Shown here: positions 33,495-42,722 of the stretch, one piece after another
Numbering within the stretch: the stretch's first letter is position 1
How the letters are laid out: every line of letters starts with the position of its first letter
Assembly (NCBI RefSeq): GCF_036965165.1
Contig: NZ_JBALOX010000074.1
Location: 1-64,000, forward strand
Origin: Ferdinandcohnia sp036965165
GTDB lineage: Bacteria; Bacillota; Bacilli; Bacillales; Bacillaceae_L
Length of the DNA stretch: 64,000 nt
Reading direction: 5' to 3'
The notes under the pieces: generated by a model
Told to the model about the DNA's origin: nothing
The model's database searches: none
Seen by the model: the letters and a program-made list of their open reading frames with translations, nothing else
Translations under genes and position numbers: made by a program

Positions 33495-35464
33495 TCCTTG
33501 GTACCTCCCTCTAAATACTCATCTATGACTAAAAGTAGTTGTTCTTCTGCTTCTTCTATCGTTGTATCATCTAACTGTGTAGCCGCATTTGTCAAATGGC
33601 CACCGCCACCTAGGCCTTCCATAATCAACTGTACATTGATCTCTCCTAATGAACGAGCACTGATCCCAACTCGTGAGTCGTGCCTCATCGAAATCACAAA
33701 TGACGCGACTACATCGTTCATTGTTAGCAATGTATCTGCTGCTTGAGCAATCATCACTTGGTCGTAAGTCTCATTTTCATTTCCTTTTGCAATCGCAATT
33801 CCATTTTTATATATAAACGCTGACTCAATAAGTCTTGAGCGCTTTTTAAAATGATCCATGTTTTCCTTTAGGAACTTCTGAACAAGAACGGTGTCCGCAC
33901 CTTGAGCACGTAGATAGGATGCTGCATCAAATGTTCTTGATCCTGTCCGAAGTGTAAAGCTCTTTGTATCTACAATAATCCCCGCAAGTAATGCGGTTGC
34001 TTCAAGCATATCAATTTTCTTCCGCTTTGGCTGATACTCAAGTAGCTCTGTAACCAACTCTGCTGTTGATGACGCATACGGCTCCATATAGACGAGTAAT
34101 GGTGATTGAATAAATTCCTCGCCTCGACGGTGATGGTCAATGACCACCACTTTATCAATTTTTGATACAAGTTTTTCCTCAATAACGAGCGATGGCTTAT
34201 GTGTGTCAACAACAACGAGTAGCGTGTCATTTGTAGCAATTTCAAGCGCTTGTTCCGGTGTAATAAAATACGACCAAAGCTCCGTATTTTCCTTCACTTC
34301 CTCAAGTAGTCGCCCTACGCCTGAATCGATTTCATTCGGATTTAAGACAATGTATCCATCTTTGTGGTTCATTTGTGCCACCTTTAAAATTCCAATAGCA
34401 GCCCCTACTGCATCCATATCAGGGTATTTATGGCCCATTATGATGACTTTATCACTGTCTGAGACAATTTCCTTTAAGGCATGTGAAATCACGCGTGCGC
34501 GGACCCTAGTCCGTTTTTCCATTGGATTCGTTTTGCCACCATAAAACTTAACCTTTCCATTCGGAAGTTTTATCGCAACTTGATCTCCACCACGTCCCAA
34601 TGCTAGGTCCAAACTTGATTGTGCGGCAGCCCCTAACTCCGGTAGGGTTGGAACTCCAATTCCAATCCCAATACTTAGGGTTAATGCTACACTCTCCTTC
34701 GCTGTTGTTTCCCTCACATCATCCAAAATGGTAAACTTTGTTTTTTCAAGATTTGATAAGATCTCTTCGTTTAACACAGCAATAAAACGTTCTGACGATG
34801 TTCTTTTTAAAAATACGCCATGTTCATTTGCCCATTCATTAAGGATAGATGTAACCTGGCTATTTAACGAACTTTTTCGTTGATCATCCATTCCCTGTGT
34901 TACTTCATCATAATTATCTAAAAAGATAATTCCTAAAACGGTTCGCTCCGCTTCATACAATTGCACAATTTCCATTTGTTCCGTTACATCAAAGAAATAA
35001 AGCAAGCGTTCTTCTCTCTTTATTATGACTTTGAATTTCTGCTCATTTAACGTTATCGTATCACTTTCGATCTCTTGTTGTATTAAGGGAACAATCAGTT
35101 CCTCGACCTCGTAAAGGGATCTTCCTACTAATGAATCTGCATCCAAACAGTTAGATAAATAGGCATTCGCCCACTCGACCTGAAACTCCTCATTATAAAG
35201 CAAAATCCCAATTGGCATTTCCATTAATGCCTCTTCGCCAACCTTTTTTAAGCGATACGAAAGGGTTGAGATATAATGCTCCATTTCCTTTTTTAGATGT
35301 GAGTTTGCTTTGTATAAAAAATACACAATGAATCCAAGGAGCAGAAAACATGCTAACCCAATTACCCATTGAAAATAAATAAGAATTGCACTAAAAATAC
35401 TTGTAATCACAAGCAATGCATATAAGGGATAGCGAAATAACTTCCTTTTGTAAAAGTCTGGCAT
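33491..35464 (-). CDS. gdpP: Cyclic-di-AMP phosphodiesterase GdpP
   Basis: This 657-aa membrane protein has two N-terminal helices (about 13-50), a degenerate PAS domain (about 75-150, a haem site in relatives) and a degenerate GGDEF domain (about 170-300). The DHH phosphoesterase motifs (GHKYPDMDAVGAAIG, VVVIDHHRRGEEF) and DHHA1 domain (GGGGHLTNAATQ) follow. It hydrolyses c-di-AMP to pApA and so sets potassium, osmotic and cell-wall balance. It sits in the usual yybS-gdpP-rplI-dnaB order. Confidence 0.97.
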   Translation of the reverse strand: MPDFYKRKLFRYPLYALLVITSIFSAILIYFQWVIGLACFLLLGFIVYFLYKANSHLKKEMEHYISTLSYRLKKVGEEALMEMPIGILLYNEEFQVEWANAYLSNCLDADSLVGRSLYEVEELIVPLIQQEIESDTITLNEQKFKVIIKREERLLYFFDVTEQMEIVQLYEAERTVLGIIFLDNYDEVTQGMDDQRKSSLNSQVTSILNEWANEHGVFLKRTSSERFIAVLNEEILSNLEKTKFTILDDVRETTAKESVALTLSIGIGIGVPTLPELGAAAQSSLDLALGRGGDQVAIKLPNGKVKFYGGKTNPMEKRTRVRARVISHALKEIVSDSDKVIIMGHKYPDMDAVGAAIGILKVAQMNHKDGYIVLNPNEIDSGVGRLLEEVKENTELWSYFITPEQALEIATNDTLLVVVDTHKPSLVIEEKLVSKIDKVVVIDHHRRGEEFIQSPLLVYMEPYASSTAELVTELLEYQPKRKKIDMLEATALLAGIIVDTKSFTLRTGSRTFDAASYLRAQGADTVLVQKFLKENMDHFKKRSRLIESAFIYKNGIAIAKGNENETYDQVMIAQAADTLLTMNDVVASFVISMRHDSRVGISARSLGEINVQLIMEGLGGGGHLTNAATQLDDTTIEEAEEQLLLVIDEYLEGGTKE

Positions 35465-35491
35465 GTAATTTTCAGCTCCTAAAGCTTTGTT

Positions 35492-36421
35492 TTACTTCTT
35501 TTCTCTTATTCGTTGTCGCAGTTGGAATCCTAAGTCAATTATACCTAAGATTCGAATAATATAAAGGAGAAATGGTGTTAGAATTGTCAGCACAATTGGC
35601 ACTGCCTTTGGAATTCTTTTTTGATGGCAGAAGTAATAAATAAATGATAATCCTTGAATGACCATGAGCATCTGCAAAACAAAAAATAAATTTAAAAAGG
35701 CCGTATACCCAAACGTACCCTTATCCAGTTCAACAAAGCTAAAAAGTAAAATCAGTAAATAATACCATAAGATACTCTTAGGAAAGGTGATCTCACGAAA
35801 AGGCGGGAACGGATTCATTTTCACTTGAAGTCGTACAAGCACTGGTTTCATTGCCACAACCGTAACAAAGGCTAAAAACATAGCAATCAATACAAACATA
35901 CTTGGGATCATGTATTGCATCATGTCAATGGAATCTTCCAGTTGCTTAATAGCCTCTGTATTTACATCTCCCCCTGTTGCCCTCATTATACTCTCAGCCA
36001 TTGCAAAAGATTCCCGCGAGCTTTCTCGGATCATGTCAATGACATCAATTTGCAGGACCACAATCGCTGTTACATAAAGCAAAACGATTGAGAACAAATA
36101 GGATAAACAGGATCCTAAAAATAGTTCAATTCCACTTCTTCCCCTGTTAATCAATTCACCTAATAAGATACCTGTTATTCCAAACATTAGCGTATGTAAT
36201 ATCCCAATGACAGAACCGAATAACCCCGATAATAAAAAAGCAATGAGAATAAATAGTAATGATGGCTTTACCCTATACCTCACTGTAAACAGGATAAATG
36301 GAACGGGCAAAAAAAATAAAAGCACGATTCCAAGTAGTGGAACATATAAAGCAACAAGTAACAGTACACTATATATTGCTAAAAGCATACCGCCTTCTGT
36401 TAATATTTTTGCATTTTTCAC
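35492..36421 (-). CDS. yybS: DUF2232 membrane protein YybS
   Basis: This 309-aa protein has about eight membrane helices and the DUF2232 fold, which is related to ECF-transporter S-components. An extracellular loop (about 120-160) is rich in Arg and Glu. It is always next to gdpP in Bacillus, and the gap here is 27 bp. The role is unknown. Confidence 0.88.
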   Translation of the reverse strand: MKNAKILTEGGMLLAIYSVLLLVALYVPLLGIVLLFFLPVPFILFTVRYRVKPSLLFILIAFLLSGLFGSVIGILHTLMFGITGILLGELINRGRSGIELFLGSCLSYLFSIVLLYVTAIVVLQIDVIDMIRESSRESFAMAESIMRATGGDVNTEAIKQLEDSIDMMQYMIPSMFVLIAMFLAFVTVVAMKPVLVRLQVKMNPFPPFREITFPKSILWYYLLILLFSFVELDKGTFGYTAFLNLFFVLQMLMVIQGLSFIYYFCHQKRIPKAVPIVLTILTPFLLYIIRILGIIDLGFQLRQRIREKK

Positions 36422-36588
36422 CTTTTCACCTCAAATTAAATAACACACACCTTTTTTACAATCACTTTCTATTTTAAAGTTTTACGATAAAGTCTTCAAC
36501 CTTTCAGGACTATGAAAACTAGAAAGCGAAACTTTTTGTTTTACTTTTCCCTATTTTCCATTATGATAGTAGTTATATAAGGAAACGT

Positions 36589-36677
36589 AACCACAAGGGG
36601 AGCAAATTTGCTGAGAGTGAACATTTAAGTTCAGACCCTTCGAACCTGTTAGTTAACACTAGCGTAGGGATGTGGAG
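36589..36677 (+). promoter_or_regulatory. TPP (thiamine pyrophosphate) riboswitch
   Basis: The conserved THI-box parts are visible: P1 strands CCACA (36591-36595) / TGTGG (36671-36675), AGGGGAGC, GCTGAGAG, GACCCTTCGAACCTG and TAGCGTAGGGA. The downstream gene is the thiamine transporter thiT. No intrinsic terminator with a U-run lies before the ORF. TCTCCTT at 36711-36717 can pair with the AAGGGGGA ribosome site, so translational control is likely. Confidence 0.95.
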
Positions 36678-36760
36678 TTATTTTGAGAACCAATACTTTT
36701 ATTAAAGTTGTTCTCCTTGGGGTACGTTATTTTACAACATACTTTAAGGGGGATTTTTTT

Positions 36761-37330
36761 ATGAGAAATACAAGATTACAGGCAATGATTGAAGCAGCTA
36801 TTTTTGCTGTATTGGCGCTTGCATTGGACATTTTTGTACCATCCATTAAAATCGCTACTATATCAATTTCTTTTGCAATGGTTCCCATATTTATTATCGC
36901 ATTAAGATGGGGATTCAAAACAGGATTTCTGTCAGGATTAATATGGGGGTTATTACAGCTTGTATTTGACCCTCAAATTATTCATCCGTTACAAGGTTTT
37001 ATTGAATTTGTTATTGCATTTCCTTTTATAGGTTTTGCTGGCTTATTAAAAAACCCAGTTCAAAGGACTTTAATCAATAATAAAAAGGGATTAGCTATAG
37101 GTATTATTGTCATTGCAATATTCATAGGAAGTGTAGCGCGTTACTTCTGGCACTTTCTTGCCGGATTCATCTATTGGGGCATGTATGCACCAAAAGGAAT
37201 GGACCCAGTGTTTTACTCCTTTACGTTTAACAGTATTGCAATGCTAGGATCCTTTATTGCATGCTCCATAGTTTTGATTTTACTTATCGTAGCTTCACCA
37301 CGCTTTTTCATTCAAAAGGAAACTATGTAA
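36761..37330 (+). CDS. thiT: Thiamine ECF-transporter substrate-binding subunit ThiT
   Basis: This 189-aa, six-helix S-component (ThiT/YuaJ) has the family residues LRWGFKTGFLSGLIWGLLQLV, and WHFLAGFIYWG in the last part, where thiamine-binding Trp and Tyr residues lie. It works with the shared EcfA/A'/T energising module encoded elsewhere. ATG 36761 (MRNTRLQAMIEAA) is preceded by TAAGGGGGA. A longer frame back to 36683 would start within the riboswitch expression platform and is rejected. Confidence 0.93.
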   Translation: MRNTRLQAMIEAAIFAVLALALDIFVPSIKIATISISFAMVPIFIIALRWGFKTGFLSGLIWGLLQLVFDPQIIHPLQGFIEFVIAFPFIGFAGLLKNPVQRTLINNKKGLAIGIIVIAIFIGSVARYFWHFLAGFIYWGMYAPKGMDPVFYSFTFNSIAMLGSFIACSIVLILLIVASPRFFIQKETM

Positions 37331-37340
37331 TTATATATTT

Positions 37341-37363
37341 GCCTCTTTTAGAGGCTTTTTTAT
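37341..37363 (+). terminator. Terminator of thiT
   Basis: GCCTCTTTTAGAGGC hairpin followed by TTTTTTAT. Confidence 0.8.
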
Positions 37364-37691
37364 ATGTTTCCTTTTACGATAATCAAATAGACGAACTCCG
37401 TTTGAAATTATGATGTCTTGTCCTTAATGAGTAACCAACAAAAAGTAAAATAAGCGTAGGTTTTCCGATTAAATGCAGAATGGAGCTCGTTTCAGGGGAT
37501 ATGAGCGGAGATATTCCGACAATGCAAAGAAAAATCCCCCATTCTTACGGTTTTCGAGCCAATAGGCGGAAACTCTCTGTCTATTTAAGCTTTATTTAAT
37601 ATAAATTACTAATTAAGCGGAATTTTTACGTCTATTTATCAGTCTGGGGGCTTATCTAAATATCGTGTTATTGAAATAATATTAAAACAAA
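37364..37691. repeat. Intergenic stretch with internal imperfect repeats
   Basis: This 330-bp stretch has no gene. It contains repeated GCGGA(A/G)-centred units: GAGCGGAGATATTCCG near 37503, AGGCGGAAACTCTCTGTCTATTT near 37564 and AAGCGGAATTTTTACGTCTATTT near 37616. The last two are diverged direct repeats about 52 bp apart. It looks like a degenerate intergenic repeat element. Confidence 0.45.
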
Positions 37692-37727
37692 TAAGGCACC
37701 CAAATCATTATGATTGGGTGCCTTAAA
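37692..37727 (-). terminator. Terminator of the rpsF-ssb-rpsR operon
   Basis: AAGGCACCCAATCAT / ATGATTTGGGTGCCTT stem followed by ATTTG on the minus strand. Confidence 0.75.
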
Positions 37728-37736
37728 TTTAAATTA

Positions 37737-37976
37737 TTACTCACCAGATACATATGGTAGTAATGCCATTTGACGAGCACGTTTAATAGCAATTGTTAAT
37801 TTACGTTGGTATTTCGCACTTGTACCAGTTACACGACGAGGTAAGATTTTACCACGCTCAGAAACGAATTTTTTAAGTAAATCTACTTCTTTGTAATCGA
37901 TGTGTGTGATTCCATTAGCTGTGAAGTAACACACTTTACGACGCTTTGCACGTCCACCTTTACGTCCGCCTGCCAT
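37737..37976 (-). CDS. rpsR: 30S ribosomal protein S18
   Basis: This 79-aa protein is basic throughout. It has the family core VCYFTANGITHIDYKE, LKKFVSERGKILPRRVTGTSAKYQRKL and AIKRARQMALLPYV. It is the last gene of the S6-SSB-S18 operon, 50 bp after ssb. S18 pairs with S6 on the platform of the 30S subunit. Confidence 0.98.
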   Translation of the reverse strand: MAGGRKGGRAKRRKVCYFTANGITHIDYKEVDLLKKFVSERGKILPRRVTGTSAKYQRKLTIAIKRARQMALLPYVSGE

Positions 37977-38026
37977 TTATTTTCTCCTCCTTTTCAATTT
38001 AAGATTTTATCGATTAGACTTACAAG

Positions 38027-38605
38027 TTAGAATGGAAGATCATCATCTGAAATATCAATGGGTTGTCCATCATTAGCAAATGGATCTTGGTCTACTCTTG
38101 TAGGTCCTTGGTTTTGATTTGGGTTCTGACTCTGTCCAAATGGAGAGTATCCACCTTGGCCACCGCCTTGGTTTCCACCCTGGTTGCCTCCATAGCCACC
38201 TTGATTGCCCCCTTGATTACCACCATAGCCTCCGCCATAGTTTCCACCAAAGTTTCCTCCACCGCTGCGCTGTTGGTCATTCGCATTTCTAGGTTCAAGG
38301 AATTGAACACTTTCTGCTACAACCTCAGTAACATATACGCGTTTGCCATCCTGGCCTTCATAATTTCTTGTTTGAATACGACCATCAACGCCAGCTAAGC
38401 TTCCCTTTTTCAAGAAATTAGCGACATTTTCAGCTGGTCGGCGCCAAATCACGCAATTAATGAAGTCAGCTTCACGTTCACCTGACTGATTCGTAAATGT
38501 TCTATTCACTGCAAGTGTGAAGGTTGCAACTGCAACTCCACTTGGGGTATATCGTAATTCCGGATCCTTTGTAAGTCTCCCAACGAGAACTACGCGATTC
38601 ATCAT
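38027..38605 (-). CDS. ssb: Single-stranded DNA-binding protein SSB
   Basis: This 192-aa protein has an OB-fold (residues 1-110: NRVVLVGRLTKDPELRYTPSG, FINCVIWRRPAENVANFLKKGS). A flexible linker made almost only of Gly, Asn, Gln and Tyr repeats (about 118-165) and the acidic tip DISDDDLPF, which recruits repair and replication partners, follow. The start is ATG 38605 (MMNRVVL), nine bases after AAGGAG; an earlier ATG sits on the ribosome site. Confidence 0.97.
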   Translation of the reverse strand: MMNRVVLVGRLTKDPELRYTPSGVAVATFTLAVNRTFTNQSGEREADFINCVIWRRPAENVANFLKKGSLAGVDGRIQTRNYEGQDGKRVYVTEVVAESVQFLEPRNANDQQRSGGGNFGGNYGGGYGGNQGGNQGGYGGNQGGNQGGGQGGYSPFGQSQNPNQNQGPTRVDQDPFANDGQPIDISDDDLPF

Positions 38606-38659
38606 CAGAACCATCTCCTTAACAGGATATTGAAACAGAGTCTATACTCTAAAAAATTC

Positions 38660-38947
38660 TTATTCTTCTTCTTTAACAATGATATGACGGATAATGTCTT
38701 CACTGATTTTCGCTAAACGATCGAATTCGTTAACAGCTTCAGAGTTAGACATTACGTTAAGAATCATGTAATAACCATCGCGGAAATCATTGATTTCATA
38801 AGCTAAACGGCGCTTACCCCATTCTTTTACGTTTGTAATCTCCGCACCATTATCAGTTAGAACGCCATTAAAACGCTCAACTAAAGCCTTTTTCGCTTCA
38901 TCTTCAATGTTTGGACGGATAATATACATAACTTCGTATTTTCTCAT
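38660..38947 (-). CDS. rpsF: 30S ribosomal protein S6
   Basis: This 95-aa protein has a ferredoxin-like fold: MRKYEVMYIIRPNIEDEAKK, WGKRRLAYEINDFRDGYY and ending DDIIRHIIVKEEE-like. ATG 38947 follows AAAGGAGG by nine bases. It is the first gene of the operon with ssb and rpsR. Confidence 0.98.
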   Translation of the reverse strand: MRKYEVMYIIRPNIEDEAKKALVERFNGVLTDNGAEITNVKEWGKRRLAYEINDFRDGYYMILNVMSNSEAVNEFDRLAKISEDIIRHIIVKEEE

Positions 38948-39064
38948 CACATTACACCTCCTTTTGGACTAACGGCCCTTTATCTAAAAAGGGCAAGGAG
39001 CAATTATTTTAATTACTCACAGAAAAAGATTATACCACATTAATAATTTGCAGGCAAGAAATGT

Positions 39065-39113
39065 TTAAAAATGAAAGTAGCCACAAAACGAAAACCGTCC
39101 TATGGCTACTTTT
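39065..39113 (-). terminator. Terminator of ychF
   Basis: AAAGTAGCCA / TGGCTACTTT stem, followed by CATTTTTA on the minus strand. Confidence 0.6.
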
Positions 39114-39124
39114 ACATAAAAATC

Positions 39125-40225
39125 TTATACATTAAATCGGAAATGGATAACATCCCCATCTTGAACAATATATTCTTTACCTTCAAGACGTACCTTACCT
39201 GCTTCACGTGCAGCATTCATAGAGCCACCTGCAAGCAAGTCCTCATATGAGACCGTCTCCGCGCGAATAAACCCTCTCTCAAAATCAGTGTGAATAATCC
39301 CTGCACATTGAGGTGCTTTCATACCTTTTCTGAACGTCCACGCTCTTACCTCTTGTACACCTGCAGTAAAATAAGTAGCAAGGCCTAATAAGTGATACGC
39401 AGTACGAATTAATTGGTCGAGCCCAGATTCTTCAATTCCAAGCTCTTCAAGGAACATCTCCTTTTCTTCCCCTTCAAGCTCCACAATTTCAGACTCAATC
39501 TTCGCACAAATAACAATTACCTCAGCATTTTCCTTTTCTGCAAACTCACGAACTAATTGAACATACTCATTTGAAGAAGGATCTGCTACATCATCTTCAC
39601 CAACATTGGCAACGTATAAAACTTGTTTACTTGTTAGTAAGTGCATTCCCTTTACATATTTCATTTGTTCTTCCGTAAATTCAATCGCACGAGCAGGTTG
39701 TTCATTTTCAAATGCTTCTTTTAACATCACAAGCACTTCATGCTCTGCAACAGCATCTTTATCCTTTTGCTTAGCAAGTTTCCCAACACGGTCAATACGC
39801 TTATCCACTGATTCAAGGTCTGCTAATATCAACTCTAGATTGATTGTCTCAATATCCGAAATCGGGTCTACCTTACCAGCAACGTGAGTAATATTGTCGT
39901 CCGCAAAACAACGAACAACATGACAAATCGCATCAACCTGGCGGATATGAGATAAGAATTTATTGCCAAGACCTTCTCCTTTACTCGCACCTTTTACGAT
40001 CCCTGCAATATCTGTGAACTCAAAGGTTGTTGGAACAGTCTTTTTGGGTTGTACTAATTCTGTTAATTTATTTAAACGTTCATCTGGCACTTCAACAATC
40101 CCCACATTTGGGTCGATTGTACAGAACGGATAGTTCGCTGATTCTGCGCCTGCTTGTGTAATTGCATTAAAAAGAGTTGATTTTCCAACGTTTGGAAGAC
40201 CAACGATTCCTGCTGTTAACGCCAT
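39125..40225 (-). CDS. ychF: Redox-regulated P-loop ATPase YchF (OLA1 family)
   Basis: This 366-aa TRAFAC protein has Walker A GLPNVGKST (8-16), Walker B/G3 FTDIAGIVKGAS and a noncanonical G4 (in VANVGEDD) that makes it prefer ATP. A helical hairpin (about 130-200) and a C-terminal TGS domain (YEDLLAGGSMNAAREAGKVRLEGKEY) complete it. It binds ribosomes and affects translation and stress responses. It lies in the conserved place between the S6 operon and yyaE. Confidence 0.97.
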   Translation of the reverse strand: MALTAGIVGLPNVGKSTLFNAITQAGAESANYPFCTIDPNVGIVEVPDERLNKLTELVQPKKTVPTTFEFTDIAGIVKGASKGEGLGNKFLSHIRQVDAICHVVRCFADDNITHVAGKVDPISDIETINLELILADLESVDKRIDRVGKLAKQKDKDAVAEHEVLVMLKEAFENEQPARAIEFTEEQMKYVKGMHLLTSKQVLYVANVGEDDVADPSSNEYVQLVREFAEKENAEVIVICAKIESEIVELEGEEKEMFLEELGIEESGLDQLIRTAYHLLGLATYFTAGVQEVRAWTFRKGMKAPQCAGIIHTDFERGFIRAETVSYEDLLAGGSMNAAREAGKVRLEGKEYIVQDGDVIHFRFNV

Positions 40226-40345
40226 TGATTATTCCACTCCTCTTATCCGTAACATACTAACTAGCCTTCAACAATTATAGATATTCCTTATAAAAAATAC
40301 AAGCCGTTTAGGCTTATTCGACTTTAGGTGAGATTATCAAATATT

Positions 40346-42352
40346 CTATTCTTTCACCTTCTCAATTCCGACAAGGCAATCATATAAAGTACTACCAAGT
40401 CCATTATCGGAAACCTGATGAGAGGTAAGCTGGTTCACACTGCCACCAAATATATGCCACTGCCCTTCATCAATACAAACAATATTCGGTGCTGAATCCT
40501 TTAAAATCTGGACTTTTCCTGTAATTTCACCACGATCATTAAACACCCTCACCCTATCATTTGCTTCAAGACCTTTTTGTTCTGCAATATCCTTCGAAAT
40601 TTCAACCTTTACCGATTGCAATCCTTCAATCAAATGATAATTTTGTGAATGATTCGAGCGCAAAGGATGAATCGTTAATAACGAATATGGATATCTTGTT
40701 GCTAAATCTTGGTCTGAATGAATTGATTCTCTCGGATACGAAATTTTCAAACGCCCATCATACCCTTTTATTTCCCCTAGTGAGGAAGTAAACTCAAATT
40801 TCCCAGACGGGGTTGTAAATTGTAAATCATGCCAAGGAACAAGCTGTACTGGAAGTGGAACATGACTTTTCTCTTTAATCAATTCAAAAGTAATTCCTTC
40901 ATCCTGTAATGAACCTATTCCCATTTTTATAAATTCTTCTCTCGTATAGTCAAAATCATCGCCAAAACCTAACCTTTTTGCTAATTCCGTCCAAATCCAT
41001 ACATCTGATTTTGCCTCACCACGAGCTTCGACTAGCTTTGGACCATAATTGACAAAGTGATGAAACATAGATGAATAATAGATATCTTCTTCCTCAAAAA
41101 CAGTCGCAGAAGGAAGCACATAATCCGCTAATCTTGCTGTATCAGTCATAAACTGTTCAAGTACAACTACTGTGTCTACCGACTGAAAAGCCTCCTGCAC
41201 AAGAGCTGTATTTGGTACTTGTGTTAACGGATTCCCACACGACACCATAATCATTTTTATTGGCGGTTCTGAAGCCGTTAAGATTTTTTCCGCTTGTTCA
41301 GTCATTACAAATGCTCTAGATTCTTTCTTCCTTTCAGGAAGTGTCAATGCCGCACTATCAAAGCTTTGACCAACCTGTGTATTACCAAAGTTAGCTCCAC
41401 CACCAGGAATCCCAACATTCCCACTAACTGCAATTAGGGCATCAATTAAACGGATTGTATTACCCCCATTAGCGTAACGCTGCATTCCTAATCCCATATA
41501 GGTCGTTGTTGGACCATCACTATAAATGTAGGCTAAATTTGTAATTGTTTCACGTGGAACATTGGTTACTTTCTCTATTTGTTCCATTGAAATGGATTGT
41601 AGAATATCCATTAAGTCTTCAAAACCAACTGAATTCTTTTCAATAAAATTTTTATCTTGCAGTCCTAAACGAAGCAATTCCTTCATTATTCCAATCGCTA
41701 AAAACCCATCCATTCCTGGGGTAATGGAGATATATGAATTTGCAATTTTAGCCGTACCATTATAGATAGGATCAATGACAATTAGATTGACCCCCTTCTT
41801 TTTCACTTCCTGTAAGTAACCAAAAAGATGCATATTCGTGCGTGTTACATTTCTTCCCCAAATAATGACATTTTTACTATTGTATATATCATCGGGAGCA
41901 TGACTGGCTGCATTTCCAAAATCCCAATTTTGAGCTTCAATTCCTGAACCCCAACATATGCTGCCAATTAGTTCGGTCGCTCCGCCAAAACAATTAAAAA
42001 ACCGATCCGGAATTTTCGTTAAAAGTCCTCCATTTGCATAGTCATGACTGTGCAACACAGCAGTGGAACCATATTTCTGTCTCACTTCTGCAAGTTTTGC
42101 TGAAACTTCCTTTAAAGCCTGTTCCCACGTAATTCTATGAAACTCTCCATTTATTTTTTTCATAGGATAAAGAATCCGTTCATCGGAGTTTGTTCTTGCT
42201 TCTAACATACGACCTCTACCACAGATTTTCCCCTTCGTAATAGGATGTTCTTTATCACCATCAATTTTAATAATTTTCCCGTTTTCTACTTCAACGACAA
42301 AACCACAGCTATCCCAACAATTTAATGGGCAAGCAGATTTAAATGTGGTCAA
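40346..42352 (-). CDS. Molybdopterin-dependent oxidoreductase (YyaE-like)
   Basis: This protein of about 668 aa belongs to the DMSO-reductase superfamily. It has an N-terminal Fe-S motif, CPLNCWDSC...GKICGRG (Cys residues near 9, 13, 17 and 44), bis-MGD domains (SICWGSGIEAQNWDFG, IWGRNVTRTNMHLFG) and a C-terminal molydopterin-binding domain (LTIHPLRSNHSQNYH). There is no signal peptide, so it is cytoplasmic. The substrate is unknown. I prefer TTG 42352, nine bases after GGGGAG; ATG 42361 directly touches the ribosome site. A perfect parS lies inside the gene at 41546-41561. Confidence 0.85.
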   Translation of the reverse strand: MTTFKSACPLNCWDSCGFVVEVENGKIIKIDGDKEHPITKGKICGRGRMLEARTNSDERILYPMKKINGEFHRITWEQALKEVSAKLAEVRQKYGSTAVLHSHDYANGGLLTKIPDRFFNCFGGATELIGSICWGSGIEAQNWDFGNAASHAPDDIYNSKNVIIWGRNVTRTNMHLFGYLQEVKKKGVNLIVIDPIYNGTAKIANSYISITPGMDGFLAIGIMKELLRLGLQDKNFIEKNSVGFEDLMDILQSISMEQIEKVTNVPRETITNLAYIYSDGPTTTYMGLGMQRYANGGNTIRLIDALIAVSGNVGIPGGGANFGNTQVGQSFDSAALTLPERKKESRAFVMTEQAEKILTASEPPIKMIMVSCGNPLTQVPNTALVQEAFQSVDTVVVLEQFMTDTARLADYVLPSATVFEEEDIYYSSMFHHFVNYGPKLVEARGEAKSDVWIWTELAKRLGFGDDFDYTREEFIKMGIGSLQDEGITFELIKEKSHVPLPVQLVPWHDLQFTTPSGKFEFTSSLGEIKGYDGRLKISYPRESIHSDQDLATRYPYSLLTIHPLRSNHSQNYHLIEGLQSVKVEISKDIAEQKGLEANDRVRVFNDRGEITGKVQILKDSAPNIVCIDEGQWHIFGGSVNQLTSHQVSDNGLGSTLYDCLVGIEKVKE
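41546..41561. promoter_or_regulatory. parS: parS site inside the molybdopterin oxidoreductase gene
   Basis: TGTTTCACGTGGAACA is a full 16-bp match to the parS consensus (reverse of TGTTCCACGTGAAACA). Confidence 0.92.
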
Positions 42353-42460
42353 TCCTCTCATCTCCCCACATAGTTCCAACTTTCATATCCTATATATTAT
42401 AATTCACCTCTTCAAAATTTCTAGAAAAAAGATTTAATATACCAAGGAACTTTTATCCAC

Positions 42461-42490
42461 TAAAAAAGCACAAGGTTTTATTCCTCATGC
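42461..42490 (-). terminator. Terminator overlapping the DUF951 gene end
   Basis: GCATGAGG / CCTTGTGC stem (two G-U pairs) followed by TTTTTTAG on the minus strand. The first arm covers the last codons and stop. Confidence 0.6.
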
Positions 42491-42675
42491 TTTACTAAAA
42501 TCTTTTTCAATTTTCGTCCGAATTCTTTTCGTGGTATGAGCACACTATGTTCGCAGCCCTCACATTTAATCCGAATATCCATCCCTAGTCGAATAATTTT
42601 CCATTTATTTGTTCCGCACGGATGAGGTTTCTTCATTTCTACAATATCATGTAATCCGTAGTCTTTATCAACCAT
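42478..42675 (-). CDS. DUF951 mini-protein (YyzM-like)
   Basis: This 65-aa protein is highly conserved: VEMKKPHPCGTNKWKIIRLGMDIRIKCEGCEHSVLIPRKEF. It has Cys at CGTNKW and a CxxC pair (CEGC), likely a zinc-binding site, followed by a basic C-terminus. ATG 42675 follows AAAGGGTGG by six bases. A longer frame upstream is chance read-through of AT-rich sequence inside the next gene. The family is widespread in Firmicutes; its function is unknown. Confidence 0.9.
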   Translation of the reverse strand: MVDKDYGLHDIVEMKKPHPCGTNKWKIIRLGMDIRIKCEGCEHSVLIPRKEFGRKLKKILVKHEE

Positions 42676-42722
42676 GACATTCCACCCTTTATCCTTATTA
42701 TATGAAATATTGTAACAGGAAA

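Noticed and set aside
36683..36760. 26-residue N-terminal extension of ThiT
   Set aside because: It would start inside the riboswitch expression platform without a ribosome site; ATG 36761 has a strong one.
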